DNA of 64,000 nucleotides from Zoogloea sp. 1C4 (GCF_009469605.1 NZ_SSXU01000004.1:1-64000); one strand, 5' to 3'. Counted from the first letter of the stretch, positions 17,251-25,892 are shown. Notes: a model not told the origin generated them from the sequence alone. Made by a program: numbers and translations.

Positions 17251-17724
17251 ATGACCAGACCTTTCAAGATTCTCGGCGTCCAGCAGATCGCCATCGGCGG
17301 CCCGTCCAAGGATCGCCTGCGCACCCTGTGGGTGGACATGTTCGGTCTCGAGATCACCGGCAACTTCAAGTCGGAGCGCGAGAACGTGGACGAGGACATC
17401 ACCGCCATGGGCAAGGGCCCGTTCAAGGTCGAGGTCGACCTGATGCAACCCCTCGACCCCGAGAAGAAGCCCGCCGTGCACACCACCCCGCTCAACCACG
17501 TGGGCCTGTGGGTGGACGACCTGCCGAAGGCCGTCGAGTGGCTGAGCGCCAACGGCGTGCGCTTTGCGCCGGGTGGCATCCGCAAGGGCGCGGCCGGTTT
17601 CGACATCACCTTCCTGCACCCCAAGGGCAACGAGGAGTTCCCCATCGGCGGTGAAGGCGTGCTGATCGAGCTGGTCCAGGCGCCGCCGGAAGTGGTGGAC
17701 GCCTTCGCCAAACTCGCGGGCTGA
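17251..17724 (+). CDS. VOC-superfamily (glyoxalase-like) protein
   Basis: 157 aa. Two beta-alpha-beta-beta-beta half-modules: the first begins [13 protein letters not shown] and the second [21 protein letters not shown], ending [10 protein letters not shown]. Candidate metal ligands are His in LNHVGLW and Glu in VLIELVQ. The fold covers glyoxalase I, dioxygenases and epimerases, and the reaction here cannot be chosen from sequence; methylmalonyl-CoA epimerase-like or lactoylglutathione lyase-like activities are possible. A strong ribosome site (GAGGGAG) precedes the ATG, and a TACAAT box lies about 37 bp upstream of it. Confidence 0.75.
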   Translation: MTRPFKILGVQQIAIGGPSKDRLRTLWVDMFGLEITGNFKSERENVDEDITAMGKGPFKVEVDLMQPLDPEKKPAVHTTPLNHVGLWVDDLPKAVEWLSANGVRFAPGGIRKGAAGFDITFLHPKGNEEFPIGGEGVLIELVQAPPEVVDAFAKLAG

Positions 17725-17819
17725 TTCACCCGCCGGGACAGATCATCGTCCCGGCATGCCCAAGGCGCGGGAAAACGAATACCATTCGCATTCCTGCGCC
17801 ATTCAACCAGATTGATGCC

Positions 17820-19742
17820 ATGAATCACTCCAGCCAGGCTCTGGCTGCACGCCTCGTTCGCCTGCTGCTGCTCTGTCTGGCCATTGCCGGATATCTCGCC
17901 TCATCGGTGGCCAGCGCCGCCCGCAACGAAACCGACTGGGACGGCGATCCGGTGACGCGTTTCCGGGCCAGCCCCAGTCAGGCCGAGCTCATGTGGCTGG
18001 ACGCCCACCCCGAACTGCGGGTCGGCAACGGGCCCGACCACCAACCCTTCTATTCATGGCGCGACAAGCGCTACACCGGCCCCAGCGCCGACTACCTCGA
18101 GCTCCTCAGCCGGCGCACCGGGCTGCGCTTCACGTTCACCCGTTACGACGACTTCCCCAGCGCGCTGCAGGCCCTGGAGCACGGCAAGGTGGATATCATC
18201 CCCACCCTCACCCCCACCGAATCGCGTCGGCGCAAGTTCCTGTTCACCGGCGGCTACCTGCACTCCCCGCCCATCATCGTCACCCGCAGCGGCAACGGTG
18301 CGGTCGCCCTGCCGGGCAACCTGGAAGGCATCCGGATCGCCATCGAAAAGGGGCATGCATCCCTCGACGTCCTGACGCGCAGCCGCCCCAAGGCCATCTT
18401 CGTCGAAACCGCCACCTCCGCCGACGCCCTGCGCGCCGTCTCCAATGGCGACGCCGACGCCTACGTGGGCATGCTGGCGGTCGCCCATTTCTACATCGAG
18501 CAGCTCGGGCTGGCCAACCTGCAGGTGCGCCAGCGCTTCGACGCCGACCTCTCGGCGCTGGCCGTCGCGGTGAGCAACACCCAGCCGACGCTGATGGGCA
18601 TCCTGCAAAAGGCAATGCGTTTCATCAGCGAGGAAGAGGGCAAGGCGCTGGTGCGCCGCTACCTGCCCCCGGGCGACGGCATTCCCGGCGTGTCCTTCCA
18701 GCTCACCGCGGCCGAACAGGCCTGGCTGCTCGGCCACGGGCCGGTACGGATGGGCTACGACCAGGCCTTCTATCCCCTCAGCTACACCAACCGCCACCAT
18801 CAGGCCGAGGGCTACTCCATCGAGCTGTTCCGGCTGCTGCGCGACAAGGCCGGACTCACCGTCAACGAGACCGCCGGCCCGTGGTCATCGGTGCTCAAGA
18901 AGGCTTTCGGCGGCGACATGGACGTGCTGGTGGCCGTCGCCAACACCCCCGAACGCCGCGAGCACCTGCACTTCATCGGCCCCTATCTGTCGTCCCCCAC
19001 CGCCATCGTCACCCGCAGCAACTTCCAGCAGGTGTGGGATCTGGCCAGCTTCACCGGGCGCAAGCTGGCCCTGCTGAAAGATCACTTCCTGATCAACCGC
19101 ATCCGCAGCGCCTACCCCAGCATCCAGCTGATCGAGGTGACCACCCAGGAGGAAGCCCTCAGCCTGGTGGCCGCCGGCTCGGCCGACGTGGCCATCGGCA
19201 ACCTCCACGCGGTCAATCGGCTCATCCAGTCGCGCTTTCTCGGCACCCTCTACATCGCCGGCCACGTGCCCGACGGCGACAGCGAGCTCTACTTCGGCGT
19301 CACCAAAGACGCCCCCGAGCTCGCCGCCATCCTGCGCCGGGCGCTCGAATCGGTCACGCCCACCGACATCGCCACCGCCAAGAACCGCTGGCTTGACACG
19401 GTGTACAACCCCGGCCAGCCGAGCACGCCGATCACCACCATCCAGCCGCTGCACCTGTGGCTCGGCCTCGCCCTTGCGGCCGGCTGCCTCCTCCTGGGGT
19501 TCGGGCTGACCCGCGAGCGCCTCGCCCGCCGCGAGACCGACGCGCGCCTGACTGCGCTCACCCGCGCCCTCGCCCCCCTCAACCAGAACCTCGGCCGCGA
19601 TGCCGCCGCCCTGCAGCGGGCGCTGATGGACGACGACCCCGCCCTCGCCATCGACCTCGCCGGGCTCATCCAGACCACCCAGCACGGGCTCGAAGCCGCC
19701 CTTCGCGACGCCGTAAACGGCAAACCGCCGGCAGACACCTGA
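17820..19742 (+). CDS. Membrane protein with two periplasmic SBP_bac_3 (Venus-flytrap) domains and no output domain
   Basis: 640 aa. Signal peptide or anchor to about residue 35; first solute-binding-like domain about 55-285 (LRVGNGPDHQPFYSWRDKRYTGPSADYLELLSRRTG); second about 300-535 (VRMGYDQAFYPLSYTNRHHQAEGYSIELFRLLRDKAG); one transmembrane helix (about 545-565); then about 75 cytosolic residues predicted helical. This is the sensory half of BvgS-type kinases or of EAL/GGDEF sensors, but the chain ends before any kinase or cyclase. The next genes are not signalling genes. It may regulate through a separate partner or be a truncated sensor. Confidence 0.85.
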   Translation: MNHSSQALAARLVRLLLLCLAIAGYLASSVASAARNETDWDGDPVTRFRASPSQAELMWLDAHPELRVGNGPDHQPFYSWRDKRYTGPSADYLELLSRRTGLRFTFTRYDDFPSALQALEHGKVDIIPTLTPTESRRRKFLFTGGYLHSPPIIVTRSGNGAVALPGNLEGIRIAIEKGHASLDVLTRSRPKAIFVETATSADALRAVSNGDADAYVGMLAVAHFYIEQLGLANLQVRQRFDADLSALAVAVSNTQPTLMGILQKAMRFISEEEGKALVRRYLPPGDGIPGVSFQLTAAEQAWLLGHGPVRMGYDQAFYPLSYTNRHHQAEGYSIELFRLLRDKAGLTVNETAGPWSSVLKKAFGGDMDVLVAVANTPERREHLHFIGPYLSSPTAIVTRSNFQQVWDLASFTGRKLALLKDHFLINRIRSAYPSIQLIEVTTQEEALSLVAAGSADVAIGNLHAVNRLIQSRFLGTLYIAGHVPDGDSELYFGVTKDAPELAAILRRALESVTPTDIATAKNRWLDTVYNPGQPSTPITTIQPLHLWLGLALAAGCLLLGFGLTRERLARRETDARLTALTRALAPLNQNLGRDAAALQRALMDDDPALAIDLAGLIQTTQHGLEAALRDAVNGKPPADT

Positions 19743-19773
19743 GGCATCCGCCGGCGGCCTGGCTCACGCGCCG

Positions 19774-20631
19774 CTACAGCGAACGCGCCTGGAAGGTGTT
19801 GCAGGCGTTCAGCTGGCCCGATTCCATCCCGCGCCGGAACCACCGCACCCGCTGCTCCGCCGAGCCGTGGGTGAAGCTGTCGGGCACCGCATAGCCCTGA
19901 GCCTGCTTCTGCAGGCTGTCATCGCCGATCGCCGTGGCGGCGCGCAGCGCCTCGTCCACATCGCCCGCCTCGAGGATGCCCCGGGCCGCGTCGGCGTTCT
20001 TCGCCCACACCCCGGCCAGGCAGTCGGCCTGCAGCTCGAGCCGCACCGACAGCGCATTGGCTTCCCGCTCGCTGGCGCGCTCCCGCGCCGCCTGCACCTT
20101 CTCCGAAATCCCCAGCAGGTTCTGCACGTGGTGGCCCACCTCATGGGCAATCACATAAGCCTGGGCGAAGTCGCCCGGCGCCTTGAAGCGGGTCTTCAGC
20201 TCCTGGTAGAAGGCCAGGTCGATGTACACCTTGCGGTCGGCCGGGCAATAGAACGGCCCCATCGCCGCCTGCCCCACGCCGCAGGCGGTGCGGGTGGCGC
20301 CGGTGAACAGCACCAGCGTCGGCTCGACGTATTCCTTGCCGCCGGCGCGGAAAAGCTGGGTCCAGGTGTCTTCGGTCTCGGCCAGCACGTGGCGGATGAA
20401 CACCGTCTCCGCATCATTGGCCGGCGGCCCCGCGGGGCGCGACGCGCTGGGCGCCGGCGCCTGCACCGCCTGGTTCAGCACGACGCTCGGATCGACCCCG
20501 AAATACATTGCCACCAGCGCCAGCACGATCGTGCCCAGGCCGATCCCCCGCCCGCCGATGGGCATTCCACCGCCACCTCCGCCGCGCCGGTCCTCGACGT
20601 TGCTGCTCTCCCGGCTGTTGTCGAAACGCAT
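19774..20631 (-). CDS. Neutral zinc metallopeptidase, YpfJ/KPN_02809 family
   Basis: 285 aa. The short basic Gly-rich N-terminus (RRGGGGGGMP) is followed by one membrane helix (about residues 28-50) and then a peptidase domain with HEVGHH (zinc motif HExxH) and the family segments GPFYCPADRKVYIDLAFYQEL, SVRLELQADCLAGVWA and THGSAEQRVRWFRRG. Members are membrane-anchored with the catalytic domain outside the cytosol; physiological substrates are not established. It appears to be a single-gene unit whose promoter lies in the 408-bp gap shared with the divergent helicase gene. Confidence 0.9.
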   Translation of the reverse strand: MRFDNSRESSNVEDRRGGGGGGMPIGGRGIGLGTIVLALVAMYFGVDPSVVLNQAVQAPAPSASRPAGPPANDAETVFIRHVLAETEDTWTQLFRAGGKEYVEPTLVLFTGATRTACGVGQAAMGPFYCPADRKVYIDLAFYQELKTRFKAPGDFAQAYVIAHEVGHHVQNLLGISEKVQAARERASEREANALSVRLELQADCLAGVWAKNADAARGILEAGDVDEALRAATAIGDDSLQKQAQGYAVPDSFTHGSAEQRVRWFRRGMESGQLNACNTFQARSL

Positions 20632-20801
20632 CGATGTTCCTTTTTGGATGAGGGGTCAACAATAATCGGGGCGCCGCCCCGGCGCGAGGAAGCCCGCCAC
20701 CCGCGCCCTTTTCGACACACAAAGTAACGCATCTGACGACTGGCTGCTGCGCAGCAGCGCCGCCTCGGGCCGGTTGATTTTTTTGCGTCGCAACATTTTC
20801 C

Positions 20802-20830
20802 TTGTGTCGCCTTGACATTATCGCTATAGT
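20802..20830 (+). promoter_or_regulatory. Predicted sigma-70 promoter of the DEAD-box helicase gene
   Basis: TTGTGT, a 17-bp spacer and TATAGT. A TTGACA also lies within the spacer but at the wrong distance from TATAGT. Transcription would start near 20837, leaving a leader of about 200 nt. The gap upstream also holds a perfect 16-bp palindrome (GCTGCTGCGCAGCAGC, 20743-20758). Confidence 0.5.
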
Positions 20831-20836
20831 GCTCGG

Positions 20837-21039
20837 TCCGGTGCAAAGCGGTTCGCACCGAGTCACATCGTCCCTGACCTTCTATATCTCCCGTATTCGA
20901 CGAGAGGTTGTCCTGATCGGTTAGTGCCGATATGCCAGTCAGGCAGCCTTATTGTTGCGCGCACATCCTGCGCCGCGACGCGTTGCCGTTTTTTCTTCGC
21001 GGGCACCGCATCCGCAGTACAAAGATAAAGGAAGCGAAC
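20837..21039 (+). other. Long 5' leader of the helicase gene
   Basis: About 200 nt without a convincing gene. It contains a hairpin (ATCGG-N6-CCGAT, 20917-20932, extendable by CTG/CAG pairs) and AT-rich stretches. Long structured leaders are common on cold-shock DEAD-box helicase mRNAs, so RNA-level control is plausible but inferred. Confidence 0.4.
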
Positions 21040-22605
21040 ATGGATTTCGCCAGCCTCGGCCTGTCCGAGAACATTGTCAAAGCCGTCAACGAAGCCGGCT
21101 ATACCGACCCCACCTCCGTTCAGCAAGCCGCCATCCCTGCCGCTCTCGCCGGCAAGGATCTCGTCGTCTCCAGCCAGACCGGCTCCGGCAAGACGGCCGC
21201 CTTCATGCTGCCCTCCCTCGAGCGTCTGACCACCGAGCCGACCATCAAGGCCCGCGGCCCCCGCGTGCTGGTGCTCACCCCGACCCGCGAACTGGCCGTG
21301 CAGGTCACCGAAGCCACCAAGCGCTACGGCAAGAACCTGCGCTACGCCAAGGCCGTCAGCGTCGTCGGCGGCATGCCCTACCCGGTGCAGAACAAGCTGC
21401 TGTCCAGCCCCTATGAAATCCTCGTGGCCACCCCCGGCCGCCTGATGGACCAGATGAACAGCGGCCGCATCGACTTCGCCCGCCTCGAGATCCTGATCCT
21501 CGACGAAGCCGACCGCATGCTCGACATGGGCTTCGTGGACGACATCGAGGCCATCTGCGCCAAGCTGCCCGCCAGCCGCCAGACCCTGTTCTTCTCGGCC
21601 ACCCTCGACGGCCAGGTTGCCCGCATGATGCAGCGCCTGCTGAAGGATCCGGAGCGCATCGAGATCGATTCCGCCCAGACCCGCCACGAGAACATCGAAC
21701 AGCGCCTGATGGTTGCCGACGACATCGGCCACAAGAACCGCCTGCTCGACGGCCTGCTGCGCGATGTCGGCGTGGATCAGGCCATCGTGTTCACCGCCAC
21801 CAAGCGTGACGCCGACGCCCTGACCCTCAACCTCGAGTCCATGGGTCACTCGGTTGCCGCCCTGCACGGCGACATGAACCAGCGCATGCGCACCCGCACC
21901 CTGGATCAACTCCGTCGCGGCCACCTGCGCGTGCTGATCGCCACCGACGTTGCCGCCCGCGGCATCGACGTGCGCACCATCAGCCACGTCATCAACTACG
22001 ACCTGCCCAAGGTCGCCGCCGATTACGTCCACCGCATCGGCCGCACCGGCCGTGGCGGCTCCAGCGGCATCGCCATCAGCCTGGCCGAGCGCCGTGACGT
22101 GCGCCTGCTGCGCGCCATCGAACGCTACACCCGCCAGCCCCTGGCCGTGCACACCCTGCCGGGCCTCGAGCCGCGCAGCACCATGCCCGCCGACGACCGC
22201 CGCCCCGGCGGCCCCCGTCGCGAAGGCGGCCGCAGCTTCGGCAACGCACCGCGCTTCGGCGACAAGCGTCCGTCCGCCGGCCACGGTGGCGCCCGCTTCG
22301 GCGACAAGCCCGCCGGCGGTTTCGGCGGTGGCCGTTTCGACCGCAACGAGCGTCGTGACGACACCCGTGGCGACAGCCGTCCGGCCAGCCCGTGGGCCGG
22401 CCGCAGCGAAGGCACCCGTGATTTCGGCGACAACCGTCGCACCGAATTCGCCGACCGTCCGCGTCACCCGGAACACCGCACCGAGTTCCCCCATGTGGCC
22501 AAGCGCAGCTCGACCCACCACAACGCCGGCAGCGGCTTTGGCGGTGGCCGCAGCGGCGACGGCGGCAAGCCGCGTGCCGGCCGCACCTTCAACCGCGACC
22601 GCTAA
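21040..22605 (+). CDS. DEAD-box ATP-dependent RNA helicase (RhlE-like)
   Basis: 521 aa. The core (about residues 1-375) has all the motifs: Q motif, SQTGSGKT (I), PTRELAVQV (Ia), TPGRLMD (Ib), LDEADRML (II), FSATLDG (III), and HRIGRTGRGG (VI). The C-terminal 145 residues are disordered, basic and rich in Gly, Arg and Phe-Gly/Asp repeats (RFGDKRP, GFGGGRF), typical of RNA-binding tails that promote condensates or ribosome association. Expected roles are ribosome assembly and mRNA unwinding at low temperature. ATG chosen from the AAAGGAAG ribosome site. A strong terminator follows. Confidence 0.93.
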   Translation: MDFASLGLSENIVKAVNEAGYTDPTSVQQAAIPAALAGKDLVVSSQTGSGKTAAFMLPSLERLTTEPTIKARGPRVLVLTPTRELAVQVTEATKRYGKNLRYAKAVSVVGGMPYPVQNKLLSSPYEILVATPGRLMDQMNSGRIDFARLEILILDEADRMLDMGFVDDIEAICAKLPASRQTLFFSATLDGQVARMMQRLLKDPERIEIDSAQTRHENIEQRLMVADDIGHKNRLLDGLLRDVGVDQAIVFTATKRDADALTLNLESMGHSVAALHGDMNQRMRTRTLDQLRRGHLRVLIATDVAARGIDVRTISHVINYDLPKVAADYVHRIGRTGRGGSSGIAISLAERRDVRLLRAIERYTRQPLAVHTLPGLEPRSTMPADDRRPGGPRREGGRSFGNAPRFGDKRPSAGHGGARFGDKPAGGFGGGRFDRNERRDDTRGDSRPASPWAGRSEGTRDFGDNRRTEFADRPRHPEHRTEFPHVAKRSSTHHNAGSGFGGGRSGDGGKPRAGRTFNRDR

Positions 22606-22632
22606 GTCGCGGCGGTAGCTGCAAGCCAGATC

Positions 22633-22660
22633 AAGGGACGTCCTCGGACGTCCCTTTTTT
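22633..22660 (+). terminator. Strong rho-independent terminator
   Basis: Perfect 9-bp stem GGGACGTCC / GGACGTCCC with a TCG loop and six T, 30 bp after the helicase stop. Confidence 0.9.
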
Positions 22661-22813
22661 CATCCCCCGGCCGGGCCGCCAAGCGCGGGAAAGCCGTCAA
22701 AAAACCCCTCTTCTCCCGGGGTTGATTCCCCCCGCCCCGCCTATGATGAAAGTACGCATCCGAAGGCGCGGACATCCGTGCCCGTCCGCGCTCACACCAA
22801 AGGGGGAACAACC

Positions 22814-23242
22814 ATGAAAATCACCAGTCCTGTCGTCGGCGAAATGGAAGTCTCGGCCGACCGCGTCATCGACTTTCCGGCCGGCCTGCCGGGCTTCGAG
22901 AACTGCCGCCAGTTCACCCTGGTGCATACCGCCGACACCGATGCGCCCAAGCTGTTCGTGCTCCAGTGCCTGGACGATCCCCAGGTCGCCTTCACCGTCA
23001 CCACGCCGGACATCCTCGGCCTCAACTACGAATTCACCCTCGGCGATGACGAGGTCGCCGCCCTTCAGTTGGGCAGCGCCGACGACGCCAGCGTGCTGCT
23101 GATCGTCAGCCGCGGCGAAGGCGCCTCGCCGGTGCGCGCCAACGTGATGGCCCCGCTGGTGCTCAACACCGCCACCCGTCGTGGCCTGCAGAAGATCATC
23201 GGCAAGGTGGACGCCAGCGTCACCCTCAAGGCCATCGGCTGA
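22814..23242 (+). CDS. fliW: Flagellar assembly factor FliW
   Basis: 142 aa. The sequence VIDFPAGLPGFENCRQFTLVHT and the end segment NVMAPLVLNTATRRGLQKII are characteristic. FliW binds and inhibits the translational repressor CsrA, and binds flagellin, so that flagellin synthesis matches export. Neither csrA nor any flagellar structural gene is in the window, so this copy is detached from its usual neighbourhood. The ATG at 22814 has AAAGGGGGAAC upstream and matches the family's normal N-terminus. A TATGAT box lies about 70 bp upstream but no good -35 element was found. It has its own terminator. Confidence 0.9.
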   Translation: MKITSPVVGEMEVSADRVIDFPAGLPGFENCRQFTLVHTADTDAPKLFVLQCLDDPQVAFTVTTPDILGLNYEFTLGDDEVAALQLGSADDASVLLIVSRGEGASPVRANVMAPLVLNTATRRGLQKIIGKVDASVTLKAIG

Positions 23243-23264
23243 CCCCGCCGCCAGCCGATGTAAC

Positions 23265-23290
23265 AAGGGCGCCACCAGGGCGCCCTTTTT
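23265..23290 (+). terminator. Rho-independent terminator of fliW
   Basis: Stem GGGCGCC / GGGCGCCC with a short ACCA-containing loop and a five-T tail. The flanking AA/TT extends the stem, and the hairpin could also serve the convergent DUF1343 gene. Confidence 0.85.
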
Positions 23291-23308
23291 CATTGCGGCC
23301 AGCCGCGC

Positions 23309-24517
23309 TCAGTAGAGCAGGAAGGGCCGCCGGGTTTCGTCCCACTCGCGCTCGTCGGCCTGGGCCAGGGCGTCCAGATCGCCGGGGCGCGAGTTGCGGT
23401 CGTCCACCCACTCGCGCAGGATCTCCGAGCCGTTGATGAGGTCGATCGCCAGCCGGTCGTGCTCGTATTCGTAGGGGAAATCGCGCCACAGGGGGTAATC
23501 CCGGCGCAGGTGGCGGATCGCCTTGAAGGCCAGCGCCTGCACGCGCCACGGGCGGAAGGCCTCGTGGTTATAGTGGAGCGGATCTTCCACGTGGATCTGC
23601 ACGCCGTTGCACAGCTTGCCGGCGTGCTTGTGGAAGGTGGGCTCGAACCAGCATTCGCGCAGCTTGCAGCCGGCCAGCCACTTGGGGGCGATGGTTTCCA
23701 TGTGGGCGATGATCTGGCGGGCGTCGAGATCGGGCGCGCCGAAGAGCTCCAGCGGCCGGGTGGTGCCGCGGCCTTCCGAGAGCGTCGTGCCTTCCAGCAT
23801 CACCGTGCCGGCGTAGGCGCGGGCCATCGACAGGTTGGGCGCGTTGGGGCTGGGGTTGATCCAGCTGCGCTCCGCCAGCGGCCAGCCGTAGCCCGGCGCG
23901 GCCTCGGGCTCCCAGCCCTGCATCGCGATCACCTCGCACTCCACATCCAGCTTGAGGGTGGCGATGAACCACTTCGCCAGCTCGCCCATCGTCATGCCGT
24001 GGCGCATGGGCAGCGGGCCGGCGCCCACGAAGCTCTCCCAGCCGGGCTGGAGCAGCGTGCCTTCAATCGGCCGGCCGGCGGGGTTGGGGCGGTCGAGCAC
24101 CCACACCGCCTTCTTGTGCTTCGCGGCGGCCTCCAGCACATAGCGCAGGGTGGTGATGAAGGTGTAGATGCGGCAGCCGAGATCCTGCAGATCCACCAGC
24201 AGCACGTCGAAGCGGTCGAGCATGGTGGCCGTGGGGCGGCGCACCTCGCCGTACAGGCTGAACACCGGAATGCCGTGCTGGGGATCGAAGTAGTCGGGCG
24301 ACTCGACCATGTTGTCCTGCTTGTCACCGCGCAGGCCGTGCTGGGGGCCGAAGGCGGCGGTGATGTGCAGATCCTGCAGGGCCATCAGGGCATCGAGGGC
24401 GTGGGTCAGGTCGCGGGTGACGGAAGCCGGGTGGGCGAGCAGCGCCACGCGCTTGCCGGCCAGCGGCTTGCGCAGGGCGGGGTCGGCGAGCAGACGGTCG
24501 AGGCCGAATTGGATCAT
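23309..24517 (-). CDS. DUF1343 protein (exo-beta-N-acetylmuramidase NamZ-like)
   Basis: 402 aa. Family landmarks: FGPQHGLRGDKQDNM, PVFSLYGEVRRPT, LVDLQDLGCRIYTF, WVLDRPNPAGR and EGTTLSEGRGTTRPLELFGAP. Characterised members release N-acetylmuramic acid from muropeptide fragments (NamZ, GH171), pointing to cell-wall recycling. No signal peptide is visible from the chosen start (MIQFGLDRLLADP), so this copy appears cytosolic, while several characterised homologues are secreted. The start overlaps the stop of the upstream DOMON-like gene by 4 bp, so the two are co-translated. Confidence 0.85.
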   Translation of the reverse strand: MIQFGLDRLLADPALRKPLAGKRVALLAHPASVTRDLTHALDALMALQDLHITAAFGPQHGLRGDKQDNMVESPDYFDPQHGIPVFSLYGEVRRPTATMLDRFDVLLVDLQDLGCRIYTFITTLRYVLEAAAKHKKAVWVLDRPNPAGRPIEGTLLQPGWESFVGAGPLPMRHGMTMGELAKWFIATLKLDVECEVIAMQGWEPEAAPGYGWPLAERSWINPSPNAPNLSMARAYAGTVMLEGTTLSEGRGTTRPLELFGAPDLDARQIIAHMETIAPKWLAGCKLRECWFEPTFHKHAGKLCNGVQIHVEDPLHYNHEAFRPWRVQALAFKAIRHLRRDYPLWRDFPYEYEHDRLAIDLINGSEILREWVDDRNSRPGDLDALAQADEREWDETRRPFLLY

Positions 24518-25080
24518 GAGTTCACAGCTTTCAGGGCGAGGGCAAAGCCGTCGCGATGGTGGAAATCGGGCTGGGCGGCGGGATGGCGCAGGGCCCAGTA
24601 AGCGTGGCTGCCATCGGCGTGTTCGACGACGGCGGTGAGGCCGATCGATAGATCGCCCGGCGGAAACTGTTCGACGCCCAGGGTGACATCCAGTTCCAGC
24701 CCGGCGGCATCCCGGCGGGTTTCGATGCGCGGCGCGGGGCTGGCCGGCGACGCAATGCGCTGGCGGTAATCCGCAAAATCGAAGCGCATCCACTGGCCAT
24801 TGGGCGAGAAGTTGAACTCCCGGTAGCCCGCCACGCCCGCCTGGGCGACGAACAGCTCGAAGCAGGTGTAAGCCCACAGGCGCTCGGGCGGCAGCGGCGT
24901 GGCCGGGTCGGGCACGCGCAGCGCGGCGAGGTCGCCGTCGAGGCGGTAGCGGATGACCAGCCCGTCCGGGCCGGCGGCCAGCGTCACGGCGATGCCGCTC
25001 ACCGCGCCGTCCGGCAGCGCCGGGTGGCAGACGAGGGAGCGCAGTTCGAGCGGTTCGGTCGGGAACACGGCAGCGGGCAT
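24514..25080 (-). CDS. DOMON-like domain protein
   Basis: 188 aa, beta-rich, no signal peptide. The segments LWAYTCFELFVAQAGVAGYREFNFSPNGQWMRFDFADYR and AYWALRHPAAQPDFHHRDGFAL match the single-domain DOMON-like proteins found in proteobacteria, a fold related to carbohydrate- or heme-binding modules. The ligand is not known. Its overlap with the downstream NamZ-like gene suggests a shared role, perhaps with sugar-containing wall fragments, but this is inference. Confidence 0.75.
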   Translation of the reverse strand: MPAAVFPTEPLELRSLVCHPALPDGAVSGIAVTLAAGPDGLVIRYRLDGDLAALRVPDPATPLPPERLWAYTCFELFVAQAGVAGYREFNFSPNGQWMRFDFADYRQRIASPASPAPRIETRRDAAGLELDVTLGVEQFPPGDLSIGLTAVVEHADGSHAYWALRHPAAQPDFHHRDGFALALKAVNS

Positions 25081-25176
25081 GGTGTCGGATCGAGATCGGG
25101 CGGCCCGGCAGTTTAGCCGGTCTCGCCCGGCGCGTTAAACTCCGCAACCCTCTCAGTTTGTAACCAGCCCCGCCCC

Positions 25177-25626
25177 ATGTCCGCCACCGCGCCCGCCCTG
25201 CGCAGCCTGCCCGACCGCCTCCGCCAGATCGCCCTGTTTGAAGTGGGCGGGCTGCTGCTCATCACGCCGCCCTTCGTGTGGCTGTCCGGCGTTCCGCCGA
25301 AGGAATCCCTCACCCTGCTGGCCGTGCTGGCCCTGATGGCGGCCGTGTGGAACGGCGTCTACAACAGCAGCTACGACTGGATCGAAGGCCGCCTCACCGG
25401 CCGCACCGCCGACCGCCGCCCGTGGCCGCTGCGCATCCTCCACGCGGCCGGCTTCGAAGGCGGGCTGCTGCTCATGACCCTGCCGGTGATCGTCTGGTGG
25501 ACCACCATGGGCTGGATCGAGGCGCTGGTGGCCGACCTGGGCCTCGCCGCCGCCTACACCGCCTACGCCTTCGTCTTCAACGTGGCCTACGACCGCCTCT
25601 TTCCCATCGAACCCCGCGCCCACTGA
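25177..25626 (+). CDS. PACE-family small efflux transporter (AceI-like)
   Basis: 149 aa with four predicted transmembrane helices arranged as two bacterial transmembrane pair repeats. Motifs include RLRQIALFEVGGLLLITPP (with the functional Glu in helix 1), WNGVYNSSYDW between helices 2 and 3, and the repeat-two counterpart FEGGLLLMTLPVIVWW. PACE proteins export biocides such as chlorhexidine, and short-chain diamines are proposed natural substrates. It lies divergent from the DOMON-like gene and 26 bp upstream of a small HMA-like gene, possibly one transcript. Confidence 0.88.
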   Translation: MSATAPALRSLPDRLRQIALFEVGGLLLITPPFVWLSGVPPKESLTLLAVLALMAAVWNGVYNSSYDWIEGRLTGRTADRRPWPLRILHAAGFEGGLLLMTLPVIVWWTTMGWIEALVADLGLAAAYTAYAFVFNVAYDRLFPIEPRAH

Positions 25627-25652
25627 GCGCACATCCACCCCCGGAGCCCGCC

Positions 25653-25856
25653 ATGCCCACCACCACCCTCACCATTTCCGGCATGCAGTCGGACGAATGC
25701 CTGCGCACCGTGATGAACGCCATCCAGGATCTGCCCCACATCGGCTACGTGGAGGTGTCCCTCGAAACCGGCCACGCCGAGATCGAGCACGGCACCCTGG
25801 TATCCGAAGGCGACATCCGCGCAGCGATCGAGGACGCCGGCTTCCCCACCCGCTGA
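25653..25856 (+). CDS. Small HMA-like (heavy-metal-associated fold) protein lacking one metal cysteine
   Basis: 67 aa with the ferredoxin-like pattern of CopZ/HMA domains (TTLTISGMQSDECLRTVMNAIQ, VEVSLETGHAEIEHG, IRAAIEDAGF). The normal metal motif MxCxxC reads MQSDEC, so the first Cys is Ser. Binding of Cu(I) in the classical way is therefore doubtful. It follows the PACE transporter closely. REP-like repeats begin directly after its stop. Confidence 0.75.
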   Translation: MPTTTLTISGMQSDECLRTVMNAIQDLPHIGYVEVSLETGHAEIEHGTLVSEGDIRAAIEDAGFPTR

Positions 25857-25872
25857 CGCCCCCGAACCTGCA

Positions 25873-25892
25873 GGTAGGACTTCAGTCCGACA
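25873..25892. repeat. REP-like element, degenerate single copy
   Basis: GGTAGGACTTCAGTCCGACA, lacking one base of the GTAGGTCGGAC consensus. It is an unpaired half of the palindromic repeat seen five more times in this window. Confidence 0.65.

Noticed and set aside
23309-25147. Extending the DUF1343 protein upstream to 612 codons
   Set aside because: The extra 210 residues are an Arg/Pro/Ala-rich shadow of the DOMON-like gene. The ATG overlapping that gene's stop matches the family's N-terminus.
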